Below, in pieces: positions 49,797 through 59,803 of a stretch of 64,000 nt of DNA. Each line of letters starts with the position of its first letter. The stretch's first letter is position 1. Where the stretch lies: positions 310,001-374,000 of the forward strand of contig NZ_SDLT01000001.1 in the NCBI RefSeq assembly GCF_004522235.1, read 5' to 3'. This stretch comes from Amycolatopsis nivea (GTDB lineage Bacteria; Actinomycetota; Actinomycetes; Mycobacteriales; Pseudonocardiaceae). The translations under genes were made by a program, and so were the position numbers. The notes beneath the pieces are model-generated. The model saw only the letters and a list, made by a program, of their open reading frames with translations, was not told where the DNA came from and did no database searches.

Positions 49797-50558
49797 TCAC
49801 CGAGCCAGCTCCCACAGCGACGCCCATTGCCCGGCTGTCAGGTTGCGGGGGAGTGCTTGCGGCGACAGCCGTTGCCGGGCAAGCCAAGTCCGCGTCGCGC
49901 GGACGCTGAGGCGGCCGGTGCGGGGCAGGATCCCGCCGAGCCCGCGGCCGCGTCCGGTGAAGACTTCGCGGACGAACTCCTGGTACTCCGCCTGGCCGGT
50001 GACGAGCGGTTCCGGGCGGCGGGTGATCACGAGGATCCCGCCGTCCACGGCCGGGCGAGGACGGAAGGCGTGCGCCGGGACCCGGGCGGGGACGGCGAAC
50101 TCGAACCACGGCCACCAGGCGGCGGTCATCTGGGAGGCGCCGCCGATCCCGGCGCGGCGGCGGGCGACTTCCCATTGCACCAGCAGCACCGCGAGTTCCC
50201 AGTGCGGCTGCCGGAACAACCGGCGCAGGGCCGCGGTGGTGAGGTGGAAGGGAAGGTTGCCGACGACGGTGTGCGGAACGTCGGGCAGCCGGTGCCGGAG
50301 CAGGTCGCCGTGGACGACCTCGACGTGGTCGCCGGTGCGCCGGGCGAGGCGGCGGGCACTGCGAGGGTCGAGTTCGACCGCGGTCAGCGGGCGGCCGGTG
50401 CGGCTGAGCGGGACGGTCAGCGCGCCGTCGCCCGCGGCGAGTTCCACGAGGGGGCCGGTGGTGCGGGCGGCGGCAGTGCAGACAGCGGCAATGACGGCGG
50501 GGTCGGCCAGGAAGTTCTGGCCGAGCTCGTGCCGTCCGCCGAAGGGTCGGGCAGACAT
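49797..50558 (-). CDS. Erm family 23S rRNA adenine-N6-methyltransferase
   Basis: 253 residues from ATG 50558 (an in-frame ATG at 50579 adds seven residues; GGAG favours the inner start). RHELGQNFLADPAVIAAV is the SAM-site start, then VELAAGDGALTVPL, HGDLLRHRLP and the catalytic VGNLPFHLTT. WPWFEFAVPARVPAHAFRPR is more typical of actinobacterial Erm than of KsgA. Erm methylates A2058 of 23S rRNA and gives resistance to macrolides, lincosamides and streptogramin B. A 16-residue leader peptide with an RLR motif precedes it, so drug-induced attenuation is likely. Confidence 0.85.
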   Translation of the reverse strand: MSARPFGGRHELGQNFLADPAVIAAVCTAAARTTGPLVELAAGDGALTVPLSRTGRPLTAVELDPRSARRLARRTGDHVEVVHGDLLRHRLPDVPHTVVGNLPFHLTTAALRRLFRQPHWELAVLLVQWEVARRRAGIGGASQMTAAWWPWFEFAVPARVPAHAFRPRPAVDGGILVITRRPEPLVTGQAEYQEFVREVFTGRGRGLGGILPRTGRLSVRATRTWLARQRLSPQALPRNLTAGQWASLWELAR

Positions 50559-50658
50559 CGGGGTGCGTACTCCGCGCATGAGGAAGCGACCCGGGCGCCA
50601 AGACAGGCAGCCCGGACGGACAACGGGAGAGCGCGACGGAGCGGTGTGCGTCCGGCGC

Positions 50659-50709
50659 TCAGGCGTTGCGCAGGCGAGTCAACGCGCAGGCGGAGAAAAA
50701 GGCACCCAT
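50659..50709 (-). CDS. erm leader peptide with RLR stalling motif
   Basis: Reads MGAFFSACALTRLRNA and stop, 100 bases ahead of erm. Arg-Leu-Arg is the macrolide-dependent ribosome stalling motif known from the ErmD leader. The ATG is 8 bases from a TAGGCT -10, so the message is nearly leaderless. The following RNA can pair as CCGGACG with CGTCCGG, a candidate attenuator hairpin. Confidence 0.65.
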   Translation of the reverse strand: MGAFFSACALTRLRNA

Positions 50710-50717
50710 GGGCCGGA

Positions 50718-50755
50718 AGCCTAGCCGACCGGTCCGGCGGGTCGCATCCGGTTTT
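50718..50755 (-). promoter_or_regulatory. promoter of erm leader, WhiB7-like
   Basis: On the minus strand AAAA (50755-50752), -35 TGCGAC (50746-50741), 17-base spacer and -10 TAGGCT (50723-50718). An A/T block a few bases above the -35 is the arrangement bound by WhiB7 in antibiotic-response promoters. Confidence 0.45.
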
Positions 50756-51020
50756 CGCGCAGGCGGATCCCCGCGGGCCGCGTGCCGCTTCCGGAATTCG
50801 CTGGCGGCTATTCTTTCCCTGGTGGGCGAACAATTCGCGCCCATTCCGCAGCGCCCGTGAGAACGGTCCTCTTACGACGGAAGTACCCGCTGATTCCGGT
50901 CCGCAAACTGACACGAAACGGGGTCGCTCGGCTGAGGGGTATGACGCTTGCGCGGGGCTGTGACCAGCCGGAGAGTGGGACGCGGAGGAGAAATTCCGAT
51001 TCGGGAAATGGAGTGGATCC

Positions 51021-51890
51021 ATGGTACGCGCAATGCAGCCGCAGGACCTCGTCGACAGCACCGTGATGGACAATTCCGGCAGCAAGATCGGCAAGGTGGG
51101 CACGGTTTATCTCGCCGACGACACCAGGCGGCCGGAGTGGGTGACGGTGAAAACCGGGCTGTTCGGCCAGAAGGAGAGCTTCGTGCCGCTCTCGGGCGCG
51201 GACATGGAGAGCGACGGCCTGCACGTCCAGGTCGCGAAGGACCAGGTGTCCGACGCGCCGCGCATCGACGCCGAGGGCCATCTCTCCGAAAAGGAAAGCG
51301 TCGAGCTGTACAAGTACTACGGCCTGCCCGCTCCGCGCGCCGGGAACGGCGAGAACATGCGTGACCGCGGCCGCGACGCGGCAGCCGGTGGCGCGGCTGG
51401 CGGTGCGGCAGGCGGTGTCGCGGGCACGACGCGGCCGACCGGTCGGGACACCGCCCAGGCCAAGGGACGCCCGACCGCTGAGCACGCAGCCAAGGGCGGA
51501 CGGCACGACGCGTCCGGCGCCGGCGACGTGGTGCGGTCCGAGGAACACCTGCGGGTCGGCACCGAACAGGTCGAAACCGGCCACGTCCGGCTGCGCAAGT
51601 ATGTGGTGACCGAGGACGAGCAGGTGACCGTGCCGGTCACGCACGAGGAGGTCCGCGTCGAGCGCGAGCCGATCACCGACGCCAAGGCGGCGGGCCGGAC
51701 CGAGATCGGCGAGGCGGAGCAGGACGTCGTGCTGCACGCCGAGAAACCGGTGGTGCAGAAGGAAACCGTGCCGGTGGAGCGGGTGCGCCTAGGCACCGAG
51801 CAGGTCACCGAGGAGCAGACCGTCCAGGGCAAGGTCCGCAAGGAGCGGATCGACATCGACGACGACACCAAGCGGGGCAGGAAGTCCTGA
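51021..51890 (+). CDS. PRC-barrel / DUF2382 stress protein
   Basis: 289 residues. An N-terminal PRC barrel (LVDSTVMDNSGSKIGKVGTV to about 95) is followed by a Gly/Ala-rich linker (about 110-165) and a C-terminal DUF2382 (YsnF/AvaK) domain: VVRSEEHLRVGTEQVETG, RKYVVTEDEQVTVPV and TEEQTVQGKVRKERIDI. Cytoplasmic, charged, without membrane parts. Family members are stress-induced, function unproven. GGGTAT at 50937-50942 could be a sigma-B-type -10, though its -35 is weak. A strong terminator follows. Confidence 0.85.
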   Translation: MVRAMQPQDLVDSTVMDNSGSKIGKVGTVYLADDTRRPEWVTVKTGLFGQKESFVPLSGADMESDGLHVQVAKDQVSDAPRIDAEGHLSEKESVELYKYYGLPAPRAGNGENMRDRGRDAAAGGAAGGAAGGVAGTTRPTGRDTAQAKGRPTAEHAAKGGRHDASGAGDVVRSEEHLRVGTEQVETGHVRLRKYVVTEDEQVTVPVTHEEVRVEREPITDAKAAGRTEIGEAEQDVVLHAEKPVVQKETVPVERVRLGTEQVTEEQTVQGKVRKERIDIDDDTKRGRKS

Positions 51891-51898
51891 CCTGCCCG

Positions 51899-53130
51899 CG
51901 CGGCGGCTGTCTCCCGCCGGAGCCGTTCCGGACGGGAGACAGCCGCGCGCGTCCGGGTACCGTCGTGAGCGGCTGGCTTTCAGGAATTCGCGGTTGAGGT
52001 TCGCGATGCTGGTCAGCGGGATGCCTTTGGGGCAGGAGGCGACGCATTCGCCGGTGTTGGTGCAGCCGCCGAAGTCGGCTGCGTCCATGGTTTCGATCAT
52101 GTCGAGCACGCGTTGGGCGCGTTCGGGCAGGCCGCGCGCGCATGCGCGGCGGCGGTCTCCCGCCGGAGCTGTTCCGGACGGGAGATGGCCGCGCGCGTCT
52201 GGTTATCGTCGTGAGCGGCTGGCTTTGAGGAATTCGCGGTTGAGGTTCGCGATGCTCGTCAGCGGGATGCCTTTGGGGCAGGAGGCGACGCATTCGCCGG
52301 TGTTGGTGCAGCCGCCGAAGTCGGCTGCGTCCATGGTTTCGATCATGTCGAGCACGCGTTGGGCGCGTTCGGGCAGGCCGCGCGCGCATGCGCGGCGGCG
52401 GTCTCCCGCCGGAGCTGTTCCGGACGGGAGATGGCCGCGCGCGTCTGGTTATCGTCGTGAGCGGCTGGCTTTGAGGAATTCGCGGTTGAGGTTCGCGATG
52501 CTCGTCAGCGGGATGCCTTTGGGGCAGGAGGCGACGCATTCGCCGGTGTTGGTGCAGCCGCCGAAGTCGGCTGCGTCCATGGTTTCGATCATGTCGAGCA
52601 CGCGTTGGGCGCGTTCGGGCAGGCCGCGCGCGCATGCGCGGCGGCGGTCTCCCGCCGGAGCTGTTCCGGACGGGAGATGGCCGCGCGCGTCTGGTTATCG
52701 TCGTGAGCGGCTGGCTTTGAGGAATTCGCGGTTGAGGTTCGCGATGCTCGTCAGCGGAATCCCTTTGGGACACGACGCGACGCATTCGCCGGTGTTGGTG
52801 CAGCCGCCGAAGTCGGCTGCGTCCATGGTTTCGACCATGTCGAGCACGCGTTGGGCGCGTTCGGGCAGGCCGCGCGCGCATGCGCGGCGGCGGTCTCCCG
52901 CCGGAGCTGTTCCGGACGGGAGATGGCCGCGCGCGTCTGGTTATCGTCGTGAGCGGCTGGCTTTGAGGAATTCGCGGTTGAGGTTCGCGATGCTCGTCAG
53001 CGGAATCCCTTTGGGACACGACGCGACGCATTCGCCGGTGTTGGTGCAGCCGCCGAAGTCGGCTGCGTCCATGGTTTCGACCATGTCGAGCACGCGTTGG
53101 GCGCGTTCCGGCTGGCCCTGCGGCAGCGAG
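51899..53130. repeat. five-copy tandem array, 246-bp unit with the sdhB 3' end and terminator
   Basis: The same word (TCGTCGTGAGCGGCTGGCTT) occurs at about 51961, 52207, 52453, 52699 and 52945, exactly 246 bases apart. Each unit holds the terminator hairpin and the last 50 or so codons of sdhB including the third iron-sulfur motif and stop. The copy nearest sdhB is the real gene end. Copies 1-3 share one set of base differences, and copies 4-5 another (for example GGGGCAGGAGGC against GGGACACGACGC). Four truncated sdhB tails therefore lie downstream of the gene. Confidence 0.93.
51904..51945. terminator. terminator between the PRC-barrel gene and sdhB array
   Basis: Perfect 13-bp arms (CGGCTGTCTCCCG and complement) around a 16-base loop that can itself pair. 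It ends the PRC-barrel gene. Slightly decayed copies of it recur in every unit of the adjoining 246-bp repeat array. Confidence 0.65.
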
Positions 53131-53680
53131 TTCAGGTGCGCCACCTTCGCCGAGGTGAACAGCATCGCCGACCCGTTCGGGCAGGCCGCGACGCACGCGC
53201 CGCAGCCGATGCAGGTGGCGTTGTCGAAGGCGAGGTCCGCGTCCGGCTTCGGCACCGGCGTCGCGTGCGCTTCCGGTGCGCTGCCGGTCGGGGCGGTGAC
53301 GTAGCCGCCCGCCTCGATGATCCGGTCGAACGCCGATCGGTCGACCACCAGGTCCTTGATCACCGGGAAACCCTTGGCGCGCCACGGTTCCACGTCCAGC
53401 ACATCGCCGTCGCGGAACGAGCGCAGGTGCAGCTGGCAGGTCGTGGTGCGTTCCGGGCCGTGCGCCCGGCCGTTGATCACCACGCCGCACGAACCGCAGA
53501 TGCCCTCGCGGCAGTCGTGGTCGAACGCGATCGGCTCGGCGCCGTCCTCGATGAGGTGCTGGTTGAGGACGTCGAGAAGTTCCAGGAACGACATGTCCGG
53601 GCTGGCGTCGTCGACCGGGTAGTCGACCAGCCTGCCGTCGTCGTCCGGGCCGGACTGGCGCCAGACCCGCAGGGTGAGTT

Positions 53681-53684
<4 letters not shown>
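52941..53684 (-). CDS. sdhB: succinate dehydrogenase / fumarate reductase iron-sulfur subunit
   Basis: 247 residues. [2Fe-2S] ligands CREGICGSC with the fourth Cys in TTTCQL; [4Fe-4S] [12 protein letters not shown]; third cluster [14 protein letters not shown]. It passes electrons from the flavoprotein to the membrane anchor. GTG 53684 overlaps the sdhA stop (GTGA). The stop codon in use is in the last unit of the 246-bp array, so the protein is full length in spite of the repeats. Confidence 0.93.
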
Positions 53685-55609
<1,925 letters not shown>

Positions 55610-55610
55610 G

Positions 55611-56318
55611 TCAGGCCACCCATCCCGCCATCACGGCGATCGGCACGATCAGGAAGCCGCCGGTGATCACGACGGCGAGGACGGACCCGACGGTTTTGAG
55701 CGCCCGGTCGCGGGTTTTGCTGGTGATGCCCAGCGTCTGTGCCGCGCTCCAGAAGCCGTGGTTGATGTGCAGGCCGAGCATCAGCAGCGCGACGATGTAG
55801 ATCAGGTTGACCCACCAGACCTGGAAGTCCGCGACGATGTTGTGGTACGGCTGGCCGTCGCGGAAGTCCTGGTTGGCCACGCCGACGGTGAGGTCCAGGA
55901 TGTGCCACACGATGTAGAGCGCGAGCGTCGCGCCGCCCCAGCGCATGGTGTGCGTCGCGAAACTGGCCTTGCGCCGCTGTCCGTGCGCGTACTTGACCGG
56001 ACGCGCTTGCCGGTCCCGTTTGGACAGTTGCACCGCCGCGACCACGTGCAGCACCAACGCGATCAGCAGCACGACCCGCTGGATCGAGAGATACCAGGCG
56101 TTCTGCAGCACCGGTTCGCCGATGGTGCGCAGCCAGGCGGCGTAGTCGTCGAAATGCTGCGGCCCCAGGAAAACCTTGAGGTTCCCGGCCATGTGCACGA
56201 ACAGGAACGCGACGAAGATCAGGCCGGTGACGGCCATGACGACTTTCTTGCCGATCGTCGAACGCCAGAACGTCACGAGCGCCGGGCGACGGCGGGGCGG
56301 AGCGGGTGCGAGTGCCAC
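55611..56318 (-). CDS. sdhC: succinate dehydrogenase cytochrome b subunit
   Basis: 235 residues with five helices. [20 protein letters not shown] opens the first helix, and His residues in [17 protein letters not shown] and YIVWHILDL are candidate heme ligands. This is the single-anchor type seen in the Bacillus, Wolinella and actinobacterial enzymes. GTG 56318 is preferred because family similarity begins there; an in-frame ATG 56360 would add 14 untypical residues. The promoter overlaps the LysR box at 56377-56391. Confidence 0.88.
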   Translation of the reverse strand: MALAPAPPRRRPALVTFWRSTIGKKVVMAVTGLIFVAFLFVHMAGNLKVFLGPQHFDDYAAWLRTIGEPVLQNAWYLSIQRVVLLIALVLHVVAAVQLSKRDRQARPVKYAHGQRRKASFATHTMRWGGATLALYIVWHILDLTVGVANQDFRDGQPYHNIVADFQVWWVNLIYIVALLMLGLHINHGFWSAAQTLGITSKTRDRALKTVGSVLAVVITGGFLIVPIAVMAGWVA

Positions 56319-56373
56319 GGAACCGACGGTAAGTCGGCGCTGACGAGAGGGCAAACACATGATTTCTCTCGAC

Positions 56374-56394
56374 AGGATAGGCAGCGCCTATGAT
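56374..56394. promoter_or_regulatory. LysR box overlapping both sdhC and lysR promoters
   Basis: ATAGGC-AGC-GCCTAT (56377-56391) is a perfect inverted repeat with the T-N11-A form of LysR sites. It overlaps the -10 of sdhC (TATCCT, minus, 56379-56374) and of lysR (TATGAT, plus, 56389-56394). Confidence 0.7.
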
Positions 56395-56401
56395 GGCGGT
56401 C

Positions 56402-57325
56402 ATGCAGTTCCAGCAGCTGGCGTATTTCCTGGCAGTGGCCGAGACGCGGCATTTCACGCGCGCCGCGGAACAGATGCGTGTGGCGCAGCCCTCACTGTCG
56501 CAGCAGATTCGCGCGCTGGAACGGGATGTCGGCGCGGGGCTGTTCCACCGGATCCGCGGGAACGTCACGCTCACCGAGGCGGGGGAGACGCTGCTGCCGA
56601 TCGCGCGCCGGATCCTCGCCGAGACCGAGACGGCGTACCGGGCGATCCGGGAACTGGACGAACTGGGCCGCGGCCGGGTGCGGCTGGGCGCGACGCCGAG
56701 CCTGTGCACCGGCCTGCTGCCCGCGATGCTCGCCGCGTTCCGCCGGGACTATCCCGGGATCGAGCTGGTGCTGCACGAAAGCGGCTCGCGGGACCTGCAG
56801 ACCGCGCTGTCGGAAGGCGGCCTGGACCTGGCGATGATCGTGGACAGCCGCGTCCACGACGATCCCCGGCTGGAGAGCCGCGCGCTGTTCGTCGAGGACC
56901 TGGTGGTGATCTCGCCGAAGGACGCGCCCGCACCGGTGCGCGGCCGGATGCCGATCACGGCGCTGCGGGACCGGCCGCTGGTGATGTTCCGGCAAGGCTA
57001 CGACCTGCGTGAAGCGACCGTGGCCGCCTGCCGCGCGGAGGGTTTCGACCCGCTGTTCGCCATCGAAGGCGGCGAGATGGACGCGGTGCTGGAGCTGGTC
57101 CAGGCCGGACTGGGGCTGGCGGTCGTGCCGAGCACCGTGGTCGGAGACCGGTTCCGCCGCACGCAATTCACCTCGCCCGGGCTCAGCCGGGTGGTGCGGC
57201 TGGCGTATCGGCGGGATGTCGAACAGCCGCGCGCGGTGCGGGCGCTGCAGGAGGCGGTGGTGCAGTACCTGGGCGGCGGGGTGGCGCAGTTGCCGCCCGG
57301 CACGCGTCCGCTGGTGGGTCGTTGA
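56402..57325 (+). CDS. LysR family regulator of sdhCAB
   Basis: 307 residues. LAYFLAVAETRHFTRAAEQM and AQPSLSQQIRALERDVGAGL form the winged helix-turn-helix; the effector domain follows. ATG 56402 lies 7 bases after TATGAT, so the message is leaderless; ATG 56390 would lie inside the -10. Divergent from sdhCAB with a shared T-N11-A box, it probably controls that operon and itself. The inducer is unknown; a dicarboxylic acid would be sensible. Confidence 0.88.
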   Translation: MQFQQLAYFLAVAETRHFTRAAEQMRVAQPSLSQQIRALERDVGAGLFHRIRGNVTLTEAGETLLPIARRILAETETAYRAIRELDELGRGRVRLGATPSLCTGLLPAMLAAFRRDYPGIELVLHESGSRDLQTALSEGGLDLAMIVDSRVHDDPRLESRALFVEDLVVISPKDAPAPVRGRMPITALRDRPLVMFRQGYDLREATVAACRAEGFDPLFAIEGGEMDAVLELVQAGLGLAVVPSTVVGDRFRRTQFTSPGLSRVVRLAYRRDVEQPRAVRALQEAVVQYLGGGVAQLPPGTRPLVGR

Positions 57326-57886
57326 TCAGCGGGTGAGCGAGTCCAGCACCAGGCCGATCAACCGCTGCGCTTGCGGTTTTTCGCAGTGCTGCGCGGAATA
57401 CGCGATCCCGCCGATCAGCACCAGCACGTCGTCGGCGCGCACGTCGTCCCGGAGCGTGCCGTCCGCCGCGCCTGCGGACAGGAGCTCGCTGACAGCGTCG
57501 ACGAGCAGCTTCCGGCTGTCCGAGTAAGGATCGACGCCGGACGCGATCACCGCGTTGAGCGCCTCGGACATCCCGTGCTTCGCGCTGACGTAGGCGAGGA
57601 AATGCGTCAGCCACTCCCGCAGCGCTTCCGCGGCCGGGTGCTGCGCGAGGAGCGTCGATGCCTGTTCGCAGACCACCGCGAGCTGATGCCGGTAGGCGGC
57701 GTCGATCAGGGCTTCGCGGGTCGGGAAGTGCCGGTAGAGCGTGCCGACGCCGACCCCGGCCTGTTTGGCGATCGCTGCCGGCGCCGCGTCGAGGCCTTCC
57801 GCGGCGAAGGCCTTCGCGGCGACTTCCAAGAGCCGGGCGCGGTTCTCGAGCGCGTCTCGGCGGGGGCGGCGCGGGGCGTCGGGCAT
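57326..57886 (-). CDS. TetR family regulator
   Basis: 186 residues. The N-terminal HTH (APAAIAKQAGVGVGTLYRHF, PTREALIDAAYRHQL) is standard; the C-terminal helices resemble the SCO1402/TetR_C_49-like group. ATG 57886 follows GGAGG. It diverges from an SDR gene across 90 bases that hold a 24-bp perfect palindrome and a second near-palindrome, the likely operators for both. Its stop abuts the convergent lysR stop with no gap. Confidence 0.87.
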   Translation of the reverse strand: MPDAPRRPRRDALENRARLLEVAAKAFAAEGLDAAPAAIAKQAGVGVGTLYRHFPTREALIDAAYRHQLAVVCEQASTLLAQHPAAEALREWLTHFLAYVSAKHGMSEALNAVIASGVDPYSDSRKLLVDAVSELLSAGAADGTLRDDVRADDVLVLIGGIAYSAQHCEKPQAQRLIGLVLDSLTR

Positions 57887-57903
57887 CGGTTCCTCCGGGG
57901 TTG

Positions 57904-57948
57904 CTATCCGGAATGCATTCCGGATAGCGTGAACCGGAACGCATTCCG
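57904..57948. promoter_or_regulatory. paired TetR operators
   Basis: 57904-57927 is a perfect 24-bp palindrome with half-site CTATCCGGAATG. 57935-57948 (CGGAACGCATTCCG) repeats its core with one mismatched pair. The centres are 26 bases apart, between the TetR and SDR genes. Confidence 0.75.
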
Positions 57949-57976
57949 CTTGACCTTACCCCTGGAGGATCCCGTC

Positions 57977-58789
57977 ATGCCCGCACGGCATTGGTTCGTC
58001 ACCGGCGCTTCCGGCGGTCTGGGCCGTCACCTGGTCGAGGAGGCGCTCCGCCGCGGCGAGCACGTCACCGCGACGGTCCGGCGGCCGGACGCGTTGCCGG
58101 AGTCGCCGCGGCTCACCGTGGAGCAGCTCGACCTGACCCGTCCGGCCGACGTCGCCGCCGTGGTCGAGCGGACGTTGCGGCGGCGGCCGGTGGACGTGGT
58201 CGTGAACAACGCGGGCTACGCCGTCGTCGGCGCGGCCGAGGAGATGACGCCCGAGCAGATCCGGGACCAGATCGAGGTGCTGCTGCTCGCCCCGATCCTG
58301 ATCACCCGCGCGTTCCTCGGCCCGATGCGCGAGCGGGGCGGCGGCCGGATCCTCCAGATCTCCAGCATGGGCGGGCAGATCGGCTCGCCGACGCACAGCG
58401 CGTACCACGCGGGGAAGTGGGGTCTGGAGGGGTACACCGAGAGCGTCGGCCGGGAGGTCGCCGAGTTCGGCGTCCACCTGACGCTGGCACAGCTCGGCGG
58501 GACCCGGACCGGCTTCGCATCCGCGCTGCGGTACACCGCCGAAACGGCTCCCTATCGCGACAGCGCGGTCGGCCGGACCCGCCGCTACCTCGAATCCCTC
58601 GACGACAACGACCTCCCCGGCGACCCGGCCAAGATCGCCGCGCTGCTCTACGAGACCACCCTCCGGCCGGACCCGCCGTTGCGCCTCTCTCTTGGCTCGG
58701 ACACCTACGAAGCCGTCCACAATGCACTGACCGAACGGCTGAACGTCCTTGAGTCGCAACGGGAACTGGCCGCGTCGGTCGCCTTCTGA
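57977..58789 (+). CDS. short-chain dehydrogenase/reductase
   Basis: 270 residues. TGASGGLGRHLVEEAL (cofactor), VVNNAGYAVVG, the active-site pair ISSMGGQIGSPTHSAYHAGK and a C-terminal variable part. It is an NADP-type classical SDR by the Arg-rich segment after the first helix (ATVRRPDALPE). The substrate cannot be read. ATG 57977 has GGAGG. Likely repressed by the divergent TetR. Confidence 0.88.
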   Translation: MPARHWFVTGASGGLGRHLVEEALRRGEHVTATVRRPDALPESPRLTVEQLDLTRPADVAAVVERTLRRRPVDVVVNNAGYAVVGAAEEMTPEQIRDQIEVLLLAPILITRAFLGPMRERGGGRILQISSMGGQIGSPTHSAYHAGKWGLEGYTESVGREVAEFGVHLTLAQLGGTRTGFASALRYTAETAPYRDSAVGRTRRYLESLDDNDLPGDPAKIAALLYETTLRPDPPLRLSLGSDTYEAVHNALTERLNVLESQRELAASVAF

Positions 58790-59170
58790 CTACATCCCCA
58801 CCGACTGCGTCTCCGGCTCGATCAGGCCGACGACGCGCACCTGCTCGCGCGTGTAGGGCTGTCCGATGTACTTCTTCGCGACCTCGTCGACGATCTCCCA
58901 CGCCGGATCGCCCTCGATCCATTCGGCCACCCGGCCGCGGATGATGATCGGCTCGAACGGATTGTCCGGCGGGGTAAGGGAAATCGCCACCCGGGGGTCG
59001 CGGCGGAGGTTGCGGGCCTTGCGGCTGTCCGGGCCGGTGAGGAAGACGATCCGGTCGCCGCGCGTGCCGATCCACACCGGGACGACGTGCGGCGACCCGT
59101 CCGGGAGCACGGTCGCGAGGTGGGCGATCGGGGTGCCGTCGAGGACGCGGCGGACTTCGGGGTTCAGCAT
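58790..59170 (-). CDS. PPOX-class F420/FMN-dependent enzyme
   Basis: 126 residues. AHLATVLPDGSPHVVPVWIG, DRIVFLTGPDSRKARNLRRD and PRVAISLTPPDNP match the split-barrel flavin/F420-binding family common in actinobacteria. Substrate unknown. It starts with AAAGGA upstream and lies 11 bases after the DHFR-like gene, so they may be cotranscribed. Confidence 0.82.
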   Translation of the reverse strand: MLNPEVRRVLDGTPIAHLATVLPDGSPHVVPVWIGTRGDRIVFLTGPDSRKARNLRRDPRVAISLTPPDNPFEPIIIRGRVAEWIEGDPAWEIVDEVAKKYIGQPYTREQVRVVGLIEPETQSVGM

Positions 59171-59181
59171 GGGGATTCCTT

Positions 59182-59784
59182 TCAGCGGAGGATTTCGTAG
59201 TGAAGGTGGGTGACGCCGGGTGCCGGGACGGCCTCGACCAGCCGCAGCCGCACGTGTTCGGGCAGTTCGCCGAAGAAGCTCCGCCCGCCGCCCAGCAGGA
59301 TCGGCACCTGGTGGAGCACGACTTCGTCGACCAGTCCGGCCTTGATCGCCTCGGTGACCAGAACGCCGCCCATGAGCGCGACGTCCTTGTCGCCGGCCGC
59401 CGCCCGCGCGCCTTTGACGGCCTCTTCGATGCTGGTCGCCTGGGTCTGCGCCTCGCTCAGTTCCGGCACCGGCTGGTGGCTGACCACGAACAGGGGAGCG
59501 GTCGGATGCGGACCACTACCGCCGAAGTGGCTTGAGTGGTCGTACGTCGCGTGCCCGACGACGGTCGCCCCGACGCGCGCTGCGAGCGAGTCGAAAACCT
59601 GGGCGCTGGGCTCGGAAAGCTTGAACCCGTCGAAGACCTTGCTGGGCGTGTCGCCGGTGAAGTACCAGTCGAACAGCGCCCCGGCGTCGCCGAGCCCGCT
59701 CCCGACCTCGTCCGCCCCTTTCTCGCGGCGGCCGCTGATGTACCCGTCCACCGAAACGGACAGGGCACTGAACACTTTGTTCAT
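59182..59784 (-). CDS. dihydrofolate reductase-like protein (RibD C-terminal type)
   Basis: 200 residues. VFSALSVSVDGYISGRREKG, VVGHATYDHSSHFGG, VALMGGVLVTEAIKAGLVDE and VPILLGGGRSFFGELP match the RibD_C-like family. It is the second such protein in the window; this one is longer. ATG 59784 follows AAGGAG. It lies 19 bases after the oxidoreductase at 59804, on the same strand. Confidence 0.82.
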   Translation of the reverse strand: MNKVFSALSVSVDGYISGRREKGADEVGSGLGDAGALFDWYFTGDTPSKVFDGFKLSEPSAQVFDSLAARVGATVVGHATYDHSSHFGGSGPHPTAPLFVVSHQPVPELSEAQTQATSIEEAVKGARAAAGDKDVALMGGVLVTEAIKAGLVDEVVLHQVPILLGGGRSFFGELPEHVRLRLVEAVPAPGVTHLHYEILR

Positions 59785-59803
59785 GACGCTCCTTAGTAGT
59801 CGC

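Noticed and set aside
49797..50558. KsgA (16S rRNA dimethyltransferase) as an alternative to Erm
   Set aside because: The VGNLPFHLTT and WPWFEFAVPARVPAHAFRPR segments and the RLR leader peptide fit Erm better; KsgA would also lie in a different gene context.
51994..53304. A long plus-strand open frame of repeating units opposite the sdhB array
   Set aside because: It is the antisense of the 246-bp repeat. Because the unit is a multiple of three, the frame stays open by arithmetic. It has no ribosome site and no family resemblance.
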